A DNA stretch of 64,000 bases from an uncultured Bacteroides sp. (GCA_902168185.1 CABHOV010000036.1:96853-160852), one strand, 5' to 3'. Positions 10,492 through 21,831 are shown, counted from the first letter of the stretch. Numbers and translations are program-made. Notes: generated by a model from the letters alone, not told the origin.

Positions 10492-10640
10492 CGACCCCAA
10501 CGCCCGGTCTACCCTGTATAGTTTCCCCAGCCCAAACCCGGCCTATGCGATATAGGTTCAAATCCAACGGCCGGCCTACCCGGTATAGGTATCTCCAGCG
10601 CAACGCCATGCCTACCCGGGCTACTATATATCTTTCCCAA
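10466..10640. repeat. Degenerate short tandem repeat, about five units of 31-36 bp around CCGGCCTACCCGGTATAGG
   Basis: Units begin near 10468, 10501, 10537, 10568 and 10604; aligned by eye. Confidence 0.55.
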
Positions 10641-10959
10641 ATCGAACACAAAACTCCCTCATTGAGAACAGGTAACCCTATTGAAGGTATAAAAATGTTA
10701 CCAGACATCTATGAAAATACGGGTTTAAACGTTAGATTTGAACTGTCCGAGAGCCCATCTCCGTACTATTTTCCAGTTATCTGCCACGAATTTTAATATT
10801 GTTCTTGCCTGCTTTCATATTGAAAGCATGGGAATGGTCTATGCATATACTGGTGGAATAGATATTGATATAGGGGGCTTGACTTGAACTACTTTTAATC
10901 TCCACCCCTAAGGATTTTTAGAAGTTCATGTATGGATTAAAACTCATACCTGAATTCAA

Positions 10960-13900
10960 ATGCGTAAGTACCTAATCTATTGTGTCGTCACCCTTCTGTG
11001 CAGTTTAGCATGCACGTCCGGGGCTTTTGCTGTAACATTATATACCTATACCAATGGAGGAAGCAGCGGGCAATGGAATGTTGCCAACACCTGGACTACC
11101 GATCCCACCGGGGTTAGTTTAACAGGAAGTGTTGTTCCGGGTAACAATGATGTGGTGCACATCTTAAACGGATACACCGTAACGCTTGCTGCCAACGTAA
11201 CCACTACCGGTCTTACCATTAACATTCACAACGGTGGCACGTTGAATCTTTCAACCTTTACGATGGCCACGATCAGTACACTTACCGGATCAGGTACGCT
11301 AAAGATCAGAGCCGGATATTTTCCAACCATCACCACCAATGACTTTCTGGCCAATTACGCATCCGGTGCTACAGTAGAATTTTTTGATTTCACAGGCACT
11401 TTACCGGTTTCTATAAATTATCCCAACCTTGCGTTCAGCAACTCCACGGCGGGTAACCTTACCGTTGCTTTTTCCAATGCTTCGGCCTATAGCTTTACGG
11501 TGTTTGGTAATTTGGTAACGCGAACCACCGGAATGGGTACATTAACTGTGGCACTAGGTACGCAGATCACAAACAGCATTAATCTTACTGTAAATGGAAC
11601 TGCCACCATTGGGGCCAATACAACGTTTGGGGTAGGCGCATTCAATGCTATTCACAATATTACATTCCTCAGCAATGTAACGAACAACGGTACCGTTGAT
11701 CTTAGTAATGGGACACAATATAGCGCATCAACAACGGGAGCAGCCAATGTAACATTTACGGGCGCAACGGATAATACACTTGCGTGTAACGGAACAACCG
11801 ACCTTTATACATTGACGGTTAACAAAGGTCTTAGCTCTACGAATATACTTTCGATTACTTCAACTAACTCGGCTAATCTTAATTTTTACTCGAACGGACA
11901 GCTGATCACCATCACAAATGGTACACTGAAATTAGGTGCCAACATCAGCGTTCCACGTGTGTATGGATCAGGTACTACTAACTATGACATTGGCTCTTCA
12001 ACATCAAGTCCCATGTTGTGGATTGATGGTGCGACTGTAAGCACCAATGGTGCTGCGCTGGTAGTTTATGGAAAGATCAGGATCACAGCAGGAACTTTCA
12101 CCAGCGTAGGAGGACAAGGAACTGTAATTCGTGAAGAAGGACAGTATATCATTGAGGGAGGTACATTTACTACAGAGAAATTCAGACCCTCTACAACTGC
12201 TTCAACCCATCGTGGTTCCTTTACCATGACCGGAGGTACATTTAATGCCAGTGGTACAACGGCATCTGATTCCAGGTATGCCCGTTTTTCTTTGCCGTTT
12301 CCGGAACAGGTATTCATCATGTCGGGAGGAACTATAAATGTGAGCAATCCGGAGCCTTCCACAACTTCCGGAGATGCAACGAATGGCGGTATACATATCG
12401 GGTGTAATGCTTCAAACTATAATGTTACCGGAGGAACGGTAAATGCTATACTCTCTGGTACAGCTACTTCCTTTTCTATAGCATCGGTAGCGCCTTTTTG
12501 GGATTTTAATATATCACGGACTGGAACTCCCACTACAGTACGACTGACCGGTATAGGAAGCGTAGGCGGTACGGTTACTACGGCCCAACCTTTGGTAGTA
12601 TTAAATGATTTTTCTATTAACGGAACAAACAATCCTATATTTAATGCCAATGGACAGAGCGTTACAATAGGTGGAGATTTTGCAATCAGCAGTGGAGCTA
12701 CCTATACACCAAGTTCTAACACCACTACATTTGACGGAGCAGCCGATCAGAGTTTCTCGAATGATGGAACGATTACTTCAGGACTCTATAACCTGACGGT
12801 GAGTAAAGCTTCCGGTACGTTAACGTTAGGTGGTAGTGCGACTACCTATACGGTTACACAAGCATTGACGCTTACCGGAGGTATATTAAATGACGGTGGC
12901 AAAACTATTCAGGTTACAGGCAATATATATAATGAAGCTATACATACCGGAACCGGTAACATTACGTTGAGTGGTGCTACCACACAAACTATAGCAGGTG
13001 ACGGAAACGGGATTCTCGGAAACCTCATTCTGAATAATGCCAGCACGCCAGGTGCAACCATAACGTCTGACCTTACGATCAGCGGTATATTAACGCTTGC
13101 CGGTACCGGGAATAGTTTGTTTGATATATCGTATTATCAATTGTCGTTAACTTCTACTTCTGCTACTGCGCTAACAACCACCGGTAATCCGTTTAGCAGT
13201 TCTAAAATGATCCGGACATTAGGTTTCCAATCAGATCGTGGTATACGGAAAACCTTCGGTAATCTATCCGCCTTTACCTTTGCATTTGGTGTGGGGAGTA
13301 ATTATACACCGGCTACTATACAACTTACATCCGCGCCAACTGCGTATGGTACTATCACTGCAAGGCCTGTTAATTCACGTCATCAATTCATTGTTGCCGG
13401 AAATACCAATAATCTTTCCTGGTATTGGAAAGTAGTGAGTTCTGGTTTTACAGGTGTTGGTGCATCGGCTGTGTCTCATACATATCAGTATGTTGAGTCA
13501 AGCGTATCGGTGGCAGGTGACGATGCGAATTATGTACCTGCGCGGTATAATCCTACCACGTGGACAGTTATCAGTAATGTTTCACAGGTAAATGAAACCT
13601 CGAATGTAATTTCGTTTACAAATGTAGGCTATATCGATGGAGACTATACGGCCGGCAGACCCATAGCATTTGGTACAGTAAAGATATTCTATAGCAAACG
13701 CAGTGGCAACTGGAGTAACACAGGAGCAGGAACTACACCTTGGTCTAACGTTAGTCACTCGGGTCCTGATGCAACTACGGTACCGGGAGCAGGCGACCAG
13801 GTATTTATAGGAGATGGTGCTACGTACAATCATACTATTACCATTTCCTCCAACGGACAATCATCCGGTGGTTTGGAGATAAATGCCGGAAGCACGCTGG

Positions 13901-16900
13901 ATGTAGGTATATATACAGGTCATAATTTCGGACGACTCGAGAACGTTCAGATATCCGGAAGTGGCTTGTTGAGAATATCCTCAGCTACTGCCACTGCAGA
14001 ATTTCCGGCGGGTGACTTTGGTAACTTTATTCGGTCTACCGGAGGAACTGTTGAATATTACACAACGGGTGCACAAGACTTCTCTATACCGGTAAGCTCG
14101 GTTAGTCCTACTATTCTGCCACTCACTTCCTATAAGAATTTATTATTGAGTCCCGCAACAGGAAGATATATAGCAATACCGGATCAGGATGAACGAATTT
14201 ATGGTAACATTACTGTACAAGGCACATCCGCTACCGGTGTTGTACGGTTGAATGCAGCTACATCGCGAACACTCACCGTCAATGGAAACCTGCTGGTAAC
14301 GGGAGGTAATCTTCAATTTATGAATGGCACTGCGCAGACGCTGCAGATTGATGGTAACATCGCGATCAGTTCAGGCGCATCTTTCACAATAGCAGGCACA
14401 GGTGCTGCTGCTACAAATATACTTTCCATAGAAGGAAACCTGGTTAACAACGGAACACTCGACCTTTCGAATACAGCATCGTATGTTTGTAATACTACCT
14501 TTACAGGATCTTCCAATTCATCCATTACAGGAACAGGTTCTGTAACAGACTTCAATATACTTACGGTTTCTAAAGGTACATCACAGACACCGGTGCTCGA
14601 AGTAAATGCATCCGCCTTTACATTGTCTGGCACAACGGTACCCCTGGTGTTAAACGATGGTACATTCAGACTTACAAGTGCACAAACCGTAACCTTTGCC
14701 AATGGTTCAGATTTTTCGATTCCTTCTACTGCGCGGTTGTCTGCCAATGGAGGAACACTTCAACTAACCGGTTCAGATGGACACGATCTGTTACTCGCAG
14801 GTACACTTGAAATATTAAACGGCGCTGTTAATATAGGAACCACTTCCAATGATAACGCGATTGAGTATGCTGCCACAGGCCAGCCAACAATCACAACTTC
14901 CGGTGGGGCATTGAATGTACGCGGACAGATCAGACGATCCTTTGCCAGCTCGCAAGGTGCGTTGCTATATAATCAGTCTGGTTCGGGTATAGTATCGGTC
15001 GGACTTACCAATGCTTCAGTGACGACAAGAGGTATATTTGAGATCTTAAACACGGGAAGCTCGTTTAGCATGTCGGGTGGTACGCTGCGGGTTATACGCG
15101 CTTCCGGAAGCACATCTATTGCTGATCTATACCTTCAGCCTTCGACATATTCTGTAACGGGGGGTACTATAGAGATCGGTACAGGAAATACATCGCAGAT
15201 CATTGATATCAATTCTATTATACCGGTATATAATGTATCGGTTACAGGAACAACCAACACAGCAAAGCTTGAATTCAACGGACTGACGCTTCGTGGTTCA
15301 CTTAACATCGGAAGCGGAAATATTTTCAATGCGAGTTCCTTTGATGTAAACATTGCCGGTGATTTTATAAACTCCAACACCACCAATACTACAGGAACAA
15401 CAACGGGCGGATACCAGGCAGGATCAGCAACGCAAACCACAACACTTAATGGTACATCTTCCAATCAGCAGATCACCGGTGTAAGTGGCAACCTTACAAA
15501 CTTTGGCAACCTCATTATCAATAATACATTTTCAGGTGGAGTGGTTGCCTTGCAGGCGAATACAAACCTTCGTGTGAATGGTATACTCATGCTGACGAGT
15601 GGAACGCTCGCAGGTGGAGCCAATACTATAACCGCTATCAGTACGGTTTCAAACTCTGCTATACATACGAGTACAGCAGGTGGGAGTATTACATTGGCGG
15701 GTACATCCAATCAGACAATCACCGGAAATGGAAATGGTAAATTTGGTAATGTAATTTTGAACAACGCATCGGGAGCTGTCTTTGGTGCAAACCAGGAAAT
15801 TACGGGTACCCTTACGTTTACCAGCGGTTCGCTTACGATCGGATCATATGCACTATATCTTTCCAATACAAGTCTATCCGCGATAAGCGGAGCAACTTCT
15901 GCTCGCTATATAGTTACATCCGGCCGGTTATCAGACAGTGGCGTTACGAAAGCTTTTTCAGGTTCCCTTTCTTCTGGAAACTTTATCTTCCCGATTGGCG
16001 TGGGCAGTAAATATACTCCTGCCAATTATACTCTGACAACAGGAACAGCGGGAGGTAATATTACAATCAGACCAGTGAACAGCAAGCATCCCAGCGCAAC
16101 AGGTTCGGGTACGGCCTATATTAACTATTACTGGAGTGTGAGTCATTCTATAGCGAACCTGATTTCACTGACGCATACCTATACCTATGTAGCCGCGGAT
16201 GAAATGGGAACCGTAGCCAATTATAGAGACGCACGTTTCAGTGGCGGTGCATGGACAATCGGCACGACCGCAGGGAACCCGAATACCGCAACACGGATTA
16301 TTACATTTACCAATATAGACCTGACAGGTGACTACACTGCCGGCGAACCAACTGCCTTTGTGAATCCTACTACCTATACCAGTATAGCATCTGGTAATTG
16401 GGAATCGGACGGAAGTGTTTGGGATATAGATCCTCCCGGAACAAACCTGGGGCCTCCTGCAGGTTCATTTGTAATCATCAGTGCAGGGCATACGGTTACG
16501 GTTACTTCTAATTCCAAGCGTATGGCTACTTTGGAAGTACGAGGCAGGCTACACCTTGGTTCTACCACCGGCCATGACTTCGGTACGGTAACCACAAGTG
16601 GCGCAGGTGCACGCACGATACAGATTCAATCATCAACATTTCCTTCCGGTAATTTTACAAGCTTCACTGCGGCGGGTGGCGGTACCGTTGAATACGATGG
16701 CGCGTTGACATTGCCAACACAACCAACCTATAACAACTTGTCATTCGCCAATACAGGCACTAAAGTTCTTTCAAATGTAGACTTGGTTGTGAACGGTAAT
16801 TTATCCATTGCCGCAGGTACTGTTACCAATGCTGTTAACAATAGAAACATTACGCTTGGAAGTACCACCGGTGATTTTACAAACAACGGTATATTTATGG

Positions 16901-18651
16901 CCGGTACAGGTACAATCTTTATAGGCAGGAACTTCACGAATAGTGGCGCCAGTACTTCTTTTACATCCGGAAGTGGTACCGGTGGATTATGGATTGCCGG
17001 CAACTTTACAAACAGTACCGGTGCAACCTTTACAGCGAGCAGCGATAGTGTAAGTGTACGCGGAAACCTGAGCAACAGTGCTATACTAAATGCAGGTTCA
17101 GGAGCAATTCGTGTCACTGGAAATCTGAGCAACACGGCCGGTACATTTACGGCAAGCTCTGGAATTATAGTCGTATCCGGATCAATGACAAATAATGCTA
17201 CCTATACTGCAGGCTCCGGTGCAATCACGGTGCGAGGCTCCTATACAAACAGTGGTACATCTGCTATATATACTGCTAATGCCAATGCATTGACTGTAAA
17301 TGGTAATTTTACCAACAGCACAGGCGGCACCATAAATGCCAATACCAGTACCATGTCCATTGGTGGAAACTTGAACAATGCCAGTACGTTCAATGCAGGG
17401 ACAAGTTCTGTTGTACTTACCAGTGCTTCTGCCCAGACATTAACCGGTGCTACTACATTCTATAGACTGACGCGCTCGAATGGTGGTTCCCTTACGTTGA
17501 ATAATAACATTGTTGTAAATGGATCGTTGACGTTAAGCAGTGGAAATATTGTTACCGGAAGCAATACGGTCAGTCTTACGAATACCACTGTGCAACCCGT
17601 ATCCGGTAGTGCAACATCTTTTATAGATGGTATACTTTCCATCAGTTATCCAAACACGGCCAGCACAAGCAGGGTATATCCGGTAGGAAGGGGAAGTATA
17701 TATCGCCCGGTTACCATTCAGCAAACTGCGGCCTCTACCGCACCCGTTGTGCGTGTGCAAATGATAAACTCAGCACCCTCTGGAAGCTACCCTGCAACGA
17801 TAGAAGGATTATCTCCGGCTCGTTACTATGCTATAGATGTGGTTTCAGGAACGATGAATTCACCTACGGTTGAATTAAGTTTCAATACAAACGCACCTAC
17901 TGATGAGCCGATTGCCGTACCGGGTAACGCACGTGTGGTGAGAGCGACTGCTCCAACAGGTCCCTGGTCTGATGAAGGCGGATCCGGAGTATATTCACCG
18001 GCATCACCCACAGGTTATGCTACATCTGGTGTTACTTCATTTGCGAATCCAACATACTTTGCTCTTGGCTTCAAAAACCAGGTATTGCCTATAACACTCA
18101 AATCATTTGAAGCGGTGTTGAACGATGCGGTGGTGGAATTGGATTGGACAACCTACACCGAAATTAACAACGCGTTTTTCACTATTGAAAGAAGTGCTGA
18201 TGGTATTCATTTCGATTCGATTTCATCTGTTGAAGGTGCTGGTAACAGTAACATGATGGTAACGTATCAGGAAATTGATTACCACCCCTTAAAAGGTGTT
18301 TCGTACTATCGTTTAAAGCAAACGGATTATGACTTAAGATATAGCTATTCAAAAGTTGTTCGAATCGTCAACAGCAATAAAAGCGGACCATCGATGGTGA
18401 TTTATCCGAACCCTGCAAAACTTTCTGATAAGCTTTTAGTGCGTATAAAAAATGGCGAGGAGCAACAAGCTTATATAGTGATCTCAGATGTATCAGGCAG
18501 AATGCATTTCGCAGATTATGCTGCATTAAATGAAAACGCAGAAGTGGATCTCTATACATTGAAAATGACATACCGTCTGGAACGAGGTGTATACCTTATA
18601 AGCGTTATATCCGGTACATTCAGAACGATTGAGAAGGTGGTTATAAAGTAG
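10960..18651 (+). CDS. Giant repetitive surface/adhesin-like protein with T9SS type A C-terminal sorting domain
   Basis: 2563 aa, signal peptide, Ser/Thr/Asn/Gly-rich beta-solenoid-like repeats, three larger modules, C-terminal IYPNPAKLSDKLLVRI...GVYLISVISGTFRTIEKVVIK. Confidence 0.9.
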   Translation: MRKYLIYCVVTLLCSLACTSGAFAVTLYTYTNGGSSGQWNVANTWTTDPTGVSLTGSVVPGNNDVVHILNGYTVTLAANVTTTGLTINIHNGGTLNLSTFTMATISTLTGSGTLKIRAGYFPTITTNDFLANYASGATVEFFDFTGTLPVSINYPNLAFSNSTAGNLTVAFSNASAYSFTVFGNLVTRTTGMGTLTVALGTQITNSINLTVNGTATIGANTTFGVGAFNAIHNITFLSNVTNNGTVDLSNGTQYSASTTGAANVTFTGATDNTLACNGTTDLYTLTVNKGLSSTNILSITSTNSANLNFYSNGQLITITNGTLKLGANISVPRVYGSGTTNYDIGSSTSSPMLWIDGATVSTNGAALVVYGKIRITAGTFTSVGGQGTVIREEGQYIIEGGTFTTEKFRPSTTASTHRGSFTMTGGTFNASGTTASDSRYARFSLPFPEQVFIMSGGTINVSNPEPSTTSGDATNGGIHIGCNASNYNVTGGTVNAILSGTATSFSIASVAPFWDFNISRTGTPTTVRLTGIGSVGGTVTTAQPLVVLNDFSINGTNNPIFNANGQSVTIGGDFAISSGATYTPSSNTTTFDGAADQSFSNDGTITSGLYNLTVSKASGTLTLGGSATTYTVTQALTLTGGILNDGGKTIQVTGNIYNEAIHTGTGNITLSGATTQTIAGDGNGILGNLILNNASTPGATITSDLTISGILTLAGTGNSLFDISYYQLSLTSTSATALTTTGNPFSSSKMIRTLGFQSDRGIRKTFGNLSAFTFAFGVGSNYTPATIQLTSAPTAYGTITARPVNSRHQFIVAGNTNNLSWYWKVVSSGFTGVGASAVSHTYQYVESSVSVAGDDANYVPARYNPTTWTVISNVSQVNETSNVISFTNVGYIDGDYTAGRPIAFGTVKIFYSKRSGNWSNTGAGTTPWSNVSHSGPDATTVPGAGDQVFIGDGATYNHTITISSNGQSSGGLEINAGSTLDVGIYTGHNFGRLENVQISGSGLLRISSATATAEFPAGDFGNFIRSTGGTVEYYTTGAQDFSIPVSSVSPTILPLTSYKNLLLSPATGRYIAIPDQDERIYGNITVQGTSATGVVRLNAATSRTLTVNGNLLVTGGNLQFMNGTAQTLQIDGNIAISSGASFTIAGTGAAATNILSIEGNLVNNGTLDLSNTASYVCNTTFTGSSNSSITGTGSVTDFNILTVSKGTSQTPVLEVNASAFTLSGTTVPLVLNDGTFRLTSAQTVTFANGSDFSIPSTARLSANGGTLQLTGSDGHDLLLAGTLEILNGAVNIGTTSNDNAIEYAATGQPTITTSGGALNVRGQIRRSFASSQGALLYNQSGSGIVSVGLTNASVTTRGIFEILNTGSSFSMSGGTLRVIRASGSTSIADLYLQPSTYSVTGGTIEIGTGNTSQIIDINSIIPVYNVSVTGTTNTAKLEFNGLTLRGSLNIGSGNIFNASSFDVNIAGDFINSNTTNTTGTTTGGYQAGSATQTTTLNGTSSNQQITGVSGNLTNFGNLIINNTFSGGVVALQANTNLRVNGILMLTSGTLAGGANTITAISTVSNSAIHTSTAGGSITLAGTSNQTITGNGNGKFGNVILNNASGAVFGANQEITGTLTFTSGSLTIGSYALYLSNTSLSAISGATSARYIVTSGRLSDSGVTKAFSGSLSSGNFIFPIGVGSKYTPANYTLTTGTAGGNITIRPVNSKHPSATGSGTAYINYYWSVSHSIANLISLTHTYTYVAADEMGTVANYRDARFSGGAWTIGTTAGNPNTATRIITFTNIDLTGDYTAGEPTAFVNPTTYTSIASGNWESDGSVWDIDPPGTNLGPPAGSFVIISAGHTVTVTSNSKRMATLEVRGRLHLGSTTGHDFGTVTTSGAGARTIQIQSSTFPSGNFTSFTAAGGGTVEYDGALTLPTQPTYNNLSFANTGTKVLSNVDLVVNGNLSIAAGTVTNAVNNRNITLGSTTGDFTNNGIFMAGTGTIFIGRNFTNSGASTSFTSGSGTGGLWIAGNFTNSTGATFTASSDSVSVRGNLSNSAILNAGSGAIRVTGNLSNTAGTFTASSGIIVVSGSMTNNATYTAGSGAITVRGSYTNSGTSAIYTANANALTVNGNFTNSTGGTINANTSTMSIGGNLNNASTFNAGTSSVVLTSASAQTLTGATTFYRLTRSNGGSLTLNNNIVVNGSLTLSSGNIVTGSNTVSLTNTTVQPVSGSATSFIDGILSISYPNTASTSRVYPVGRGSIYRPVTIQQTAASTAPVVRVQMINSAPSGSYPATIEGLSPARYYAIDVVSGTMNSPTVELSFNTNAPTDEPIAVPGNARVVRATAPTGPWSDEGGSGVYSPASPTGYATSGVTSFANPTYFALGFKNQVLPITLKSFEAVLNDAVVELDWTTYTEINNAFFTIERSADGIHFDSISSVEGAGNSNMMVTYQEIDYHPLKGVSYYRLKQTDYDLRYSYSKVVRIVNSNKSGPSMVIYPNPAKLSDKLLVRIKNGEEQQAYIVISDVSGRMHFADYAALNENAEVDLYTLKMTYRLERGVYLISVISGTFRTIEKVVIK

Positions 18652-18714
18652 CGTTACCGGGATAAATCTCAAGCTGAATTATATACCTATAGCTTTATAC
18701 ATGAAATGGCAGCA

Positions 18715-21669
18715 TCAGTCTGCCATTTCTCGTGTAGAGGAATTTGCCAACGCAAGGAAATCATTTTTCGAAAAAGATCGGAAAGGACTATCACCCGTAT
18801 TCAGTAAATCGGAGGCAAGTTTTGTTTTGGTCTCTTGCAGGATCATGATTTTTTCTTCTATAGTATCCTTACAGATGAGGCGCACAGCCACTACATTTTT
18901 TTGTTGTCCTATCCGATAAATCCGGTCAATGGCCTGGTTTTCGATCGCAGGGTTCCACCAGGGATCTACAAGGAATACATATTCTGCAGCTGTTAAATTT
19001 AGTCCGGTGCCACCAGCCTTTAAGCTTATCAGGAAGACACGGGCATCCGGATCATTCTGAAACTGATCTACTACGCGCTCTCTTTTTTGCGTACTTCCGG
19101 TCAGGTATGTATATCCTATATTCTCATTGGACAATCTTTCTTTTATAAGATCCAGCATGGAAACAAATTGCGAGAACACGAGAATCTTATGTTGTCCGGA
19201 AAGGTTAATGATCCGCTCCATCAGGATTTCAATTTTCGTTGAAGATCCTTCCGGAGATGTACTTTCATCTACGAGCACAGGTGAATTGCATATTTGTCGA
19301 AGCTTGGTGAGCCACTTCAGTATATGAATACCTTTTTTGGCAAGCTCATCATCCTGGCTGGCAGCAATGAAATCTCTGAATTCTTTCTCGTGCGCCTCGT
19401 AGACCATCCGTTGCGCCAGCGCCATTTCACAATACAAAACCATTTCCGTTTTCTCAGGAAGATCTTTGGCTACTTCCTGCTTCGTTCTTCGTAGTATAAA
19501 AGGTTTGATCTTGGCTTGAAGCGCCAGCGAATTTCTCTTGCTTTTAAATTTGCCGATGGGTATAGCATACTGGTCGCGGAAATGTTGTTTGGTTCCCAGT
19601 AATCCCGGGCATGCAAAAGAGAATTGCGCGTAGAGGTCAAAAGCATTATTCTCGAATGGTGTTCCGGAAATAATGATCTTGTTTCGTGACTTGAGCAATC
19701 GTGCCGCTTTATACCGTTGTGATGAAGGGTTTTTTATATTTTGCGATTCGTCAAGAAATATATAGTCGAAAAAATACTCACGCAGAAAAGTTACATCCGT
19801 GACCAGCGTACCATACGAAGTAATCACAACATCGTGTTGATGAAAGCGCGAAGTGTGCCGCGCCCGATTATTTCCGTGATGAACAAGGATAGATAGGTCA
19901 GGAGCAAACTTCCTGAATTCTTCCAGCCATGTATATAGCAATGTTGTAGGCACCACTAAAAGATGGCAATGCATTTTTTGCTTCTCTTTCAATAAAAGTA
20001 TAAATGCAATGATCTGTATAGATTTACCCAAGCCCATGTCATCCGCCAGGCACCCACCTAAAGCGTAGTCGTCCAGAAAATTTAGCCAGCTTAGCCCCTC
20101 ATGCTGATAAGGTCTGAGTTGGGCCGCTAACTTTTTCGGTATTGCCACAGGCTTGATGTCAGCTCTCTTTTCAAGCTGTGATTTGAAATATTTGATCTCC
20201 TCCTTTACATCACCTTGTAATTCGTGTTCATCGTAAAGCGAAGAAAGTATAGCATAGTTGCCTTTGTGAATATGTATAGTATTCTCCTCTGACACTGCAC
20301 CCGTCTGAAAGTATGCAGCGAATTTACGCAGCCACTCTTCAGGGATGATACCCAGTGTACCATCATCCAGTTGTATATATTTACTTTTGTTTTTTGCAGA
20401 TTTATAAAGTTCCTTCAGGGAAGCACGCTCTTTTCCGAAATCTACTTTTACGTCAGCGTTGAACCAGTTAATGCCGCTGGAAACAAGCACTGTAATTTTT
20501 GCCTTATGAGGATTTAATTTATTTCCCTGCAACTGGTTGAATCCTAGTATCGTAATGTTGTGTTTCCGCCAGTCTTCAAAAACAGGAAGGAACCAGTCTT
20601 CCTTTATAAACTTCTTTTTATGAACATAGAAATATAGGAGTGGATTGGTTAACTGTTCAGCAAAATCAGGTGACTGTCGTATCAGCAATGCAATAAAGTC
20701 ATCCTCCATCGCAGCGTTACGTGATACACTGATTTGATTCCCATCGGTGTCATGTATATAAATTTGCTTCTTTGTTAGAACAGGTACTTCGGTGTTGCCA
20801 TATCGAATTACCGGATTAATGGTAACAAAATTGTCAAGGTCCGATAAGTATATAATTCTTTCTGTGGATTGACCTATACCTGATTTTTTAATTTGAGAAG
20901 CTGTTGCCTTTTTATGGTATAGATACTCCACAGAAGTATGCATCTCTATCTTCGACAATACATCGTGCTGAAAATTAGGAAATGTATCATAGGAGAGTGT
21001 AAGCGAACCATCGCATTCCTTGAAGTAAGCTATAACATGAAGAGTATCTATATTCTCGCACAGAAACCATTGATTTTCGCATACAATAAAATAATCGAAA
21101 CGAAGCGTGCAGCGCTCAAATGAGTAGACGGTTTTACCAATGACAAGTTCGCATTTAATAGTATAGAATGTCTCGGTACGATCAACAATGACGTTCACCT
21201 TTATAGCTTCTGTACTTATAGTTACAGGGGTGATAGAACGTGGCGTAACTTTTTCGCTTACCGCATGATCGTGTAAATAGAAATCATATCGAAGGGGATT
21301 TCTGACCAGCGCTTTTAAACTCTCGATGTCTTGAGGTGATTTTTCATATAGTGTTTGGAACTTGATGACGGCCAGGTAAAACTTCAGATCATCCGGATAA
21401 TTGTTATTCCAAACGTAATGGATCGGATTGACGAATTTAATTGAACCTTTTATCGTGCCATTTTCATGCTGCGGATAAGCGATCAACTGGACACTGAAGA
21501 GGCTATAGTATTTATGCTTCCCAATGACGATCGCAATTTTTTTTGTGTCATCTTCTGAAGATGAAGATGCTTCTGGGAGTTGATATTTGTAGAGTGATTC
21601 TTTTCCTGTTTTTTCAACGCGTACAAAACCATCAACAGATACTGCATTTTCGAATGGAGGGTATACCAT
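18715..21669 (-). CDS. SNF2-family DEAD/DEAH-box helicase
   Basis: 984 aa; LADDMGLGKSIQ, DESQNIKN, SGTPFENN, helicase C motif (LISLKAGGTGLNLTAAEYVFLVDPWWNPAIENQAIDRIYRIGQ). Confidence 0.95.
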   Translation of the reverse strand: MVYPPFENAVSVDGFVRVEKTGKESLYKYQLPEASSSSEDDTKKIAIVIGKHKYYSLFSVQLIAYPQHENGTIKGSIKFVNPIHYVWNNNYPDDLKFYLAVIKFQTLYEKSPQDIESLKALVRNPLRYDFYLHDHAVSEKVTPRSITPVTISTEAIKVNVIVDRTETFYTIKCELVIGKTVYSFERCTLRFDYFIVCENQWFLCENIDTLHVIAYFKECDGSLTLSYDTFPNFQHDVLSKIEMHTSVEYLYHKKATASQIKKSGIGQSTERIIYLSDLDNFVTINPVIRYGNTEVPVLTKKQIYIHDTDGNQISVSRNAAMEDDFIALLIRQSPDFAEQLTNPLLYFYVHKKKFIKEDWFLPVFEDWRKHNITILGFNQLQGNKLNPHKAKITVLVSSGINWFNADVKVDFGKERASLKELYKSAKNKSKYIQLDDGTLGIIPEEWLRKFAAYFQTGAVSEENTIHIHKGNYAILSSLYDEHELQGDVKEEIKYFKSQLEKRADIKPVAIPKKLAAQLRPYQHEGLSWLNFLDDYALGGCLADDMGLGKSIQIIAFILLLKEKQKMHCHLLVVPTTLLYTWLEEFRKFAPDLSILVHHGNNRARHTSRFHQHDVVITSYGTLVTDVTFLREYFFDYIFLDESQNIKNPSSQRYKAARLLKSRNKIIISGTPFENNAFDLYAQFSFACPGLLGTKQHFRDQYAIPIGKFKSKRNSLALQAKIKPFILRRTKQEVAKDLPEKTEMVLYCEMALAQRMVYEAHEKEFRDFIAASQDDELAKKGIHILKWLTKLRQICNSPVLVDESTSPEGSSTKIEILMERIINLSGQHKILVFSQFVSMLDLIKERLSNENIGYTYLTGSTQKRERVVDQFQNDPDARVFLISLKAGGTGLNLTAAEYVFLVDPWWNPAIENQAIDRIYRIGQQKNVVAVRLICKDTIEEKIMILQETKTKLASDLLNTGDSPFRSFSKNDFLALANSSTREMAD

Positions 21670-21831
21670 GGTAAAATTAACGGATTGAAAAGATGACGGT
21701 TATAATGACTGCAATATTATTTATTTCAGGATTATAAATCACGGGATAAAAGCTGTCATCGTAAAATAAAAAATCTTTTCATTCCGGAGTGATTCGTTAT
21801 CAGATCTGTGGTAGTTGGTATAAGGATATTT

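Noticed and set aside
10466-10640. CRISPR array interpretation of the repeat region
   Set aside because: Units are degenerate and contiguous, with no constant repeats separated by unique spacers, and no cas genes nearby.
10183-10796. ORFs 10183-10521, 10475-10708 (-) and 10545-10796 over the degenerate repeat
   Set aside because: Out-of-frame or repeat-derived translations (RPPIYRIFRPQRPVYPV); better explained by hairpin plus tandem repeat.
14313-17135. Multiple antisense ORFs across the giant surface-protein gene
   Set aside because: Low-complexity Val/Pro/Ser-rich translations are the mirror of Thr/Asn/Gly repeats; no start signals or families.
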